Of a DNA stretch of 5,964 nt, positions 5,000-5,964 are shown piece after piece. The position numbers and the translations under genes were made by a program. Position 1 is the stretch's first letter; each line of letters starts with the position of its first letter. A model generated the notes under the pieces. That model had not been told where the DNA came from, ran no database searches, and saw nothing but the letters and a program-made list of their open reading frames with translations. This stretch comes from Candidatus Margulisiibacteriota bacterium (GTDB lineage: Bacteria > Margulisbacteria > Termititenacia > Termititenacales > Termititenacaceae), in contig JAIRZV010000080.1 of assembly GCA_031267055.1 (NCBI GenBank), positions 1-5,964 on the forward strand. Direction: 5' to 3'.

Positions 5000-5964
5000 A
5001 TGCCTAAACGCACAGACCTCAAAAAAATCATGATCATCGGCGCCGGGCCTATTGTTATCGGTCAGGCCTGCGAGTTTGATTACAGCGGCACGCAAGCCTG
5101 CAAAGCGCTCAAAAAAGAAGGCTACGCGATCGTACTGGTCAACAGCAATCCGGCGACGATTATGACCGATCCCGAATTTGCCGACCGGACGTATATCGAG
5201 CCGATCCGCCCCGACATTGTGGCCAAAATTATCGAGAAAGAACGCCCCGATGCCCTGCTCCCGACAGTCGGCGGACAGACCGCGCTCAACTGCACGCTGG
5301 AGCTGATGAAACTGGGTGTGCTGGAAAAATACGGTGTGGAGCTGATCGGCGCGGGTATTGAAGCGATCAAAAAAGCCGAAGACCGCAAATTATTCAAAGA
5401 CGCCATGACGAAGATCGGCCTCGATATGCCGCGCTCGCGGGAAGTTTATTCGCTGGAGGAAGCGCGGGATTTTATCAAAACTATCGGTTTTCCGGCGATA
5501 ATCCGGCCGTCTTTTACGCTGGGTGGCACGGGCGGCGGCATCGCCTACAATGACGTGGACCTGGAGCGCATCGTCAATAACGGCCTGGATCTTTCGCCGG
5601 CGCATCACGTCCTGCTCGAGGAGTCCATTATCGGCTGGAAAGAGATCGAGCTGGAAGTCATGCGTGATCTCAAGGACAACGCGGTGATAATTTGTTCGAT
5701 CGAAAATCTCGACCCGATGGGCATTCATACCGGCGACAGCATCACCATCGCGCCAGTGCAGACACTGACTGACAAAGAATATCAACGCCTGCGCGATTAT
5801 GCGATCGCTGTGATGCGCGAGATCGGCGTATCGACCGGCGGCTCCAATGTGCAATTTGCGCTGGACCCGCAGTCCGACCGCATCTGCATTATCGAAATGA
5901 ATCCGCGCGTCTCGCGCTCCTCCGCGCTGGCTTCCAAAGCCACGGGTTTCCCCATCGCCAAGAT
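5000..5964 (+). CDS. carB: Carbamoyl-phosphate synthase large subunit, N-terminal part
   Basis: The first 321 codons of an enzyme usually of about 1,070 residues; the right edge cuts it and the frame is intact to the end. CarB makes carbamoyl phosphate from bicarbonate, ammonia delivered by CarA from glutamine, and two ATP, feeding pyrimidine and arginine synthesis in the cytoplasm. The part present is the carboxyphosphate domain, with a pre-ATP-grasp fold (IMIIGAGPIVIGQACEFDYSG at 10-30) and an ATP-grasp module. Positions equivalent to E. coli ATP and metal ligands are present with the same numbering: Arg129, Arg169, Gly176 in TLGGTGGG, Glu215, His243, Gln285, Glu299, Asn301 and Arg303. The ATG at 5000 gives the usual N-terminus; its ribosome binding site is weak (GCGAG at about 4990-4994). 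carA, often directly upstream, is not in the window. Confidence 0.97.
   Translation, partial: MPKRTDLKKIMIIGAGPIVIGQACEFDYSGTQACKALKKEGYAIVLVNSNPATIMTDPEFADRTYIEPIRPDIVAKIIEKERPDALLPTVGGQTALNCTLELMKLGVLEKYGVELIGAGIEAIKKAEDRKLFKDAMTKIGLDMPRSREVYSLEEARDFIKTIGFPAIIRPSFTLGGTGGGIAYNDVDLERIVNNGLDLSPAHHVLLEESIIGWKEIELEVMRDLKDNAVIICSIENLDPMGIHTGDSITIAPVQTLTDKEYQRLRDYAIAVMREIGVSTGGSNVQFALDPQSDRICIIEMNPRVSRSSALASKATGFPIAK

Noticed and set aside
5390..5854. A 154-codon open frame on the minus strand opposite carB
   Set aside because: carB is clearly coding throughout, with conserved ATP-site residues; the antisense frame has no family features or ribosome binding site.
1..5964. CRISPR arrays, transposons, tRNA or rRNA genes
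   Set aside because: No regularly spaced repeats, transposase-like frames, terminal inverted repeats or cloverleaf-forming segments were seen on reading either strand.

Overview
This is the dnaA/dnaN neighbourhood of a bacterial chromosome with roughly half G+C. Three genes have firm identities: DnaA (minus strand, 1762-3108), the DNA polymerase III sliding clamp DnaN (minus, 427-1539) and the large subunit of carbamoyl-phosphate synthetase, CarB (plus, from 5000, cut by the right edge). The others are a small XRE-type helix-turn-helix protein (plus, 92-430), a class I SAM-dependent methyltransferase (plus, 3301-4041) and a 293-residue protein I do not recognise (plus, 4032-4913). The lineage cannot be fixed from the window. 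The XRE protein resembles small regulators common in spirochaetes, and the usual neighbours rpmH, rnpA, recF and gyrB are absent, which suggests a less-studied phylum. Both points are weak evidence.

Layout: positions 1-91 hold a strong leftward promoter and a 9-bp direct repeat in front of the XRE gene. The XRE gene runs plus and meets dnaN tail to tail, with the two stop codons sharing one CTAG. The 222 bases between the dnaN start and the dnaA stop are A+T-rich and carry DnaA-box-like sites. The 192 bases upstream of dnaA form a divergent promoter region with a near-consensus dnaA promoter, two further DnaA-box-like sites and a possible leader hairpin covering the dnaA ribosome binding site. 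To the right, the methyltransferase and the unknown gene overlap by 10 bases. An 86-base spacer separates them from carB.

How it fits together: DnaA opens the origin and DnaN tethers the polymerase, and both sit beside origin-like DNA. Transcription diverges at 3109-3300, leftward for dnaA and dnaN and rightward for the methyltransferase, unknown gene and carB. This is the pattern expected if replication forks leave from there or nearby. The XRE gene is the only one facing the other way. The unknown gene has codon use clearly unlike the methyltransferase it overlaps and carB, and is the best candidate for recently acquired DNA. I see no mobile element, CRISPR array, rRNA or tRNA, and no clearly new multi-gene system. 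The most unusual points are the codon-anomalous orphan, the possible dnaA leader switch, and two DnaA-box clusters flanking dnaA.
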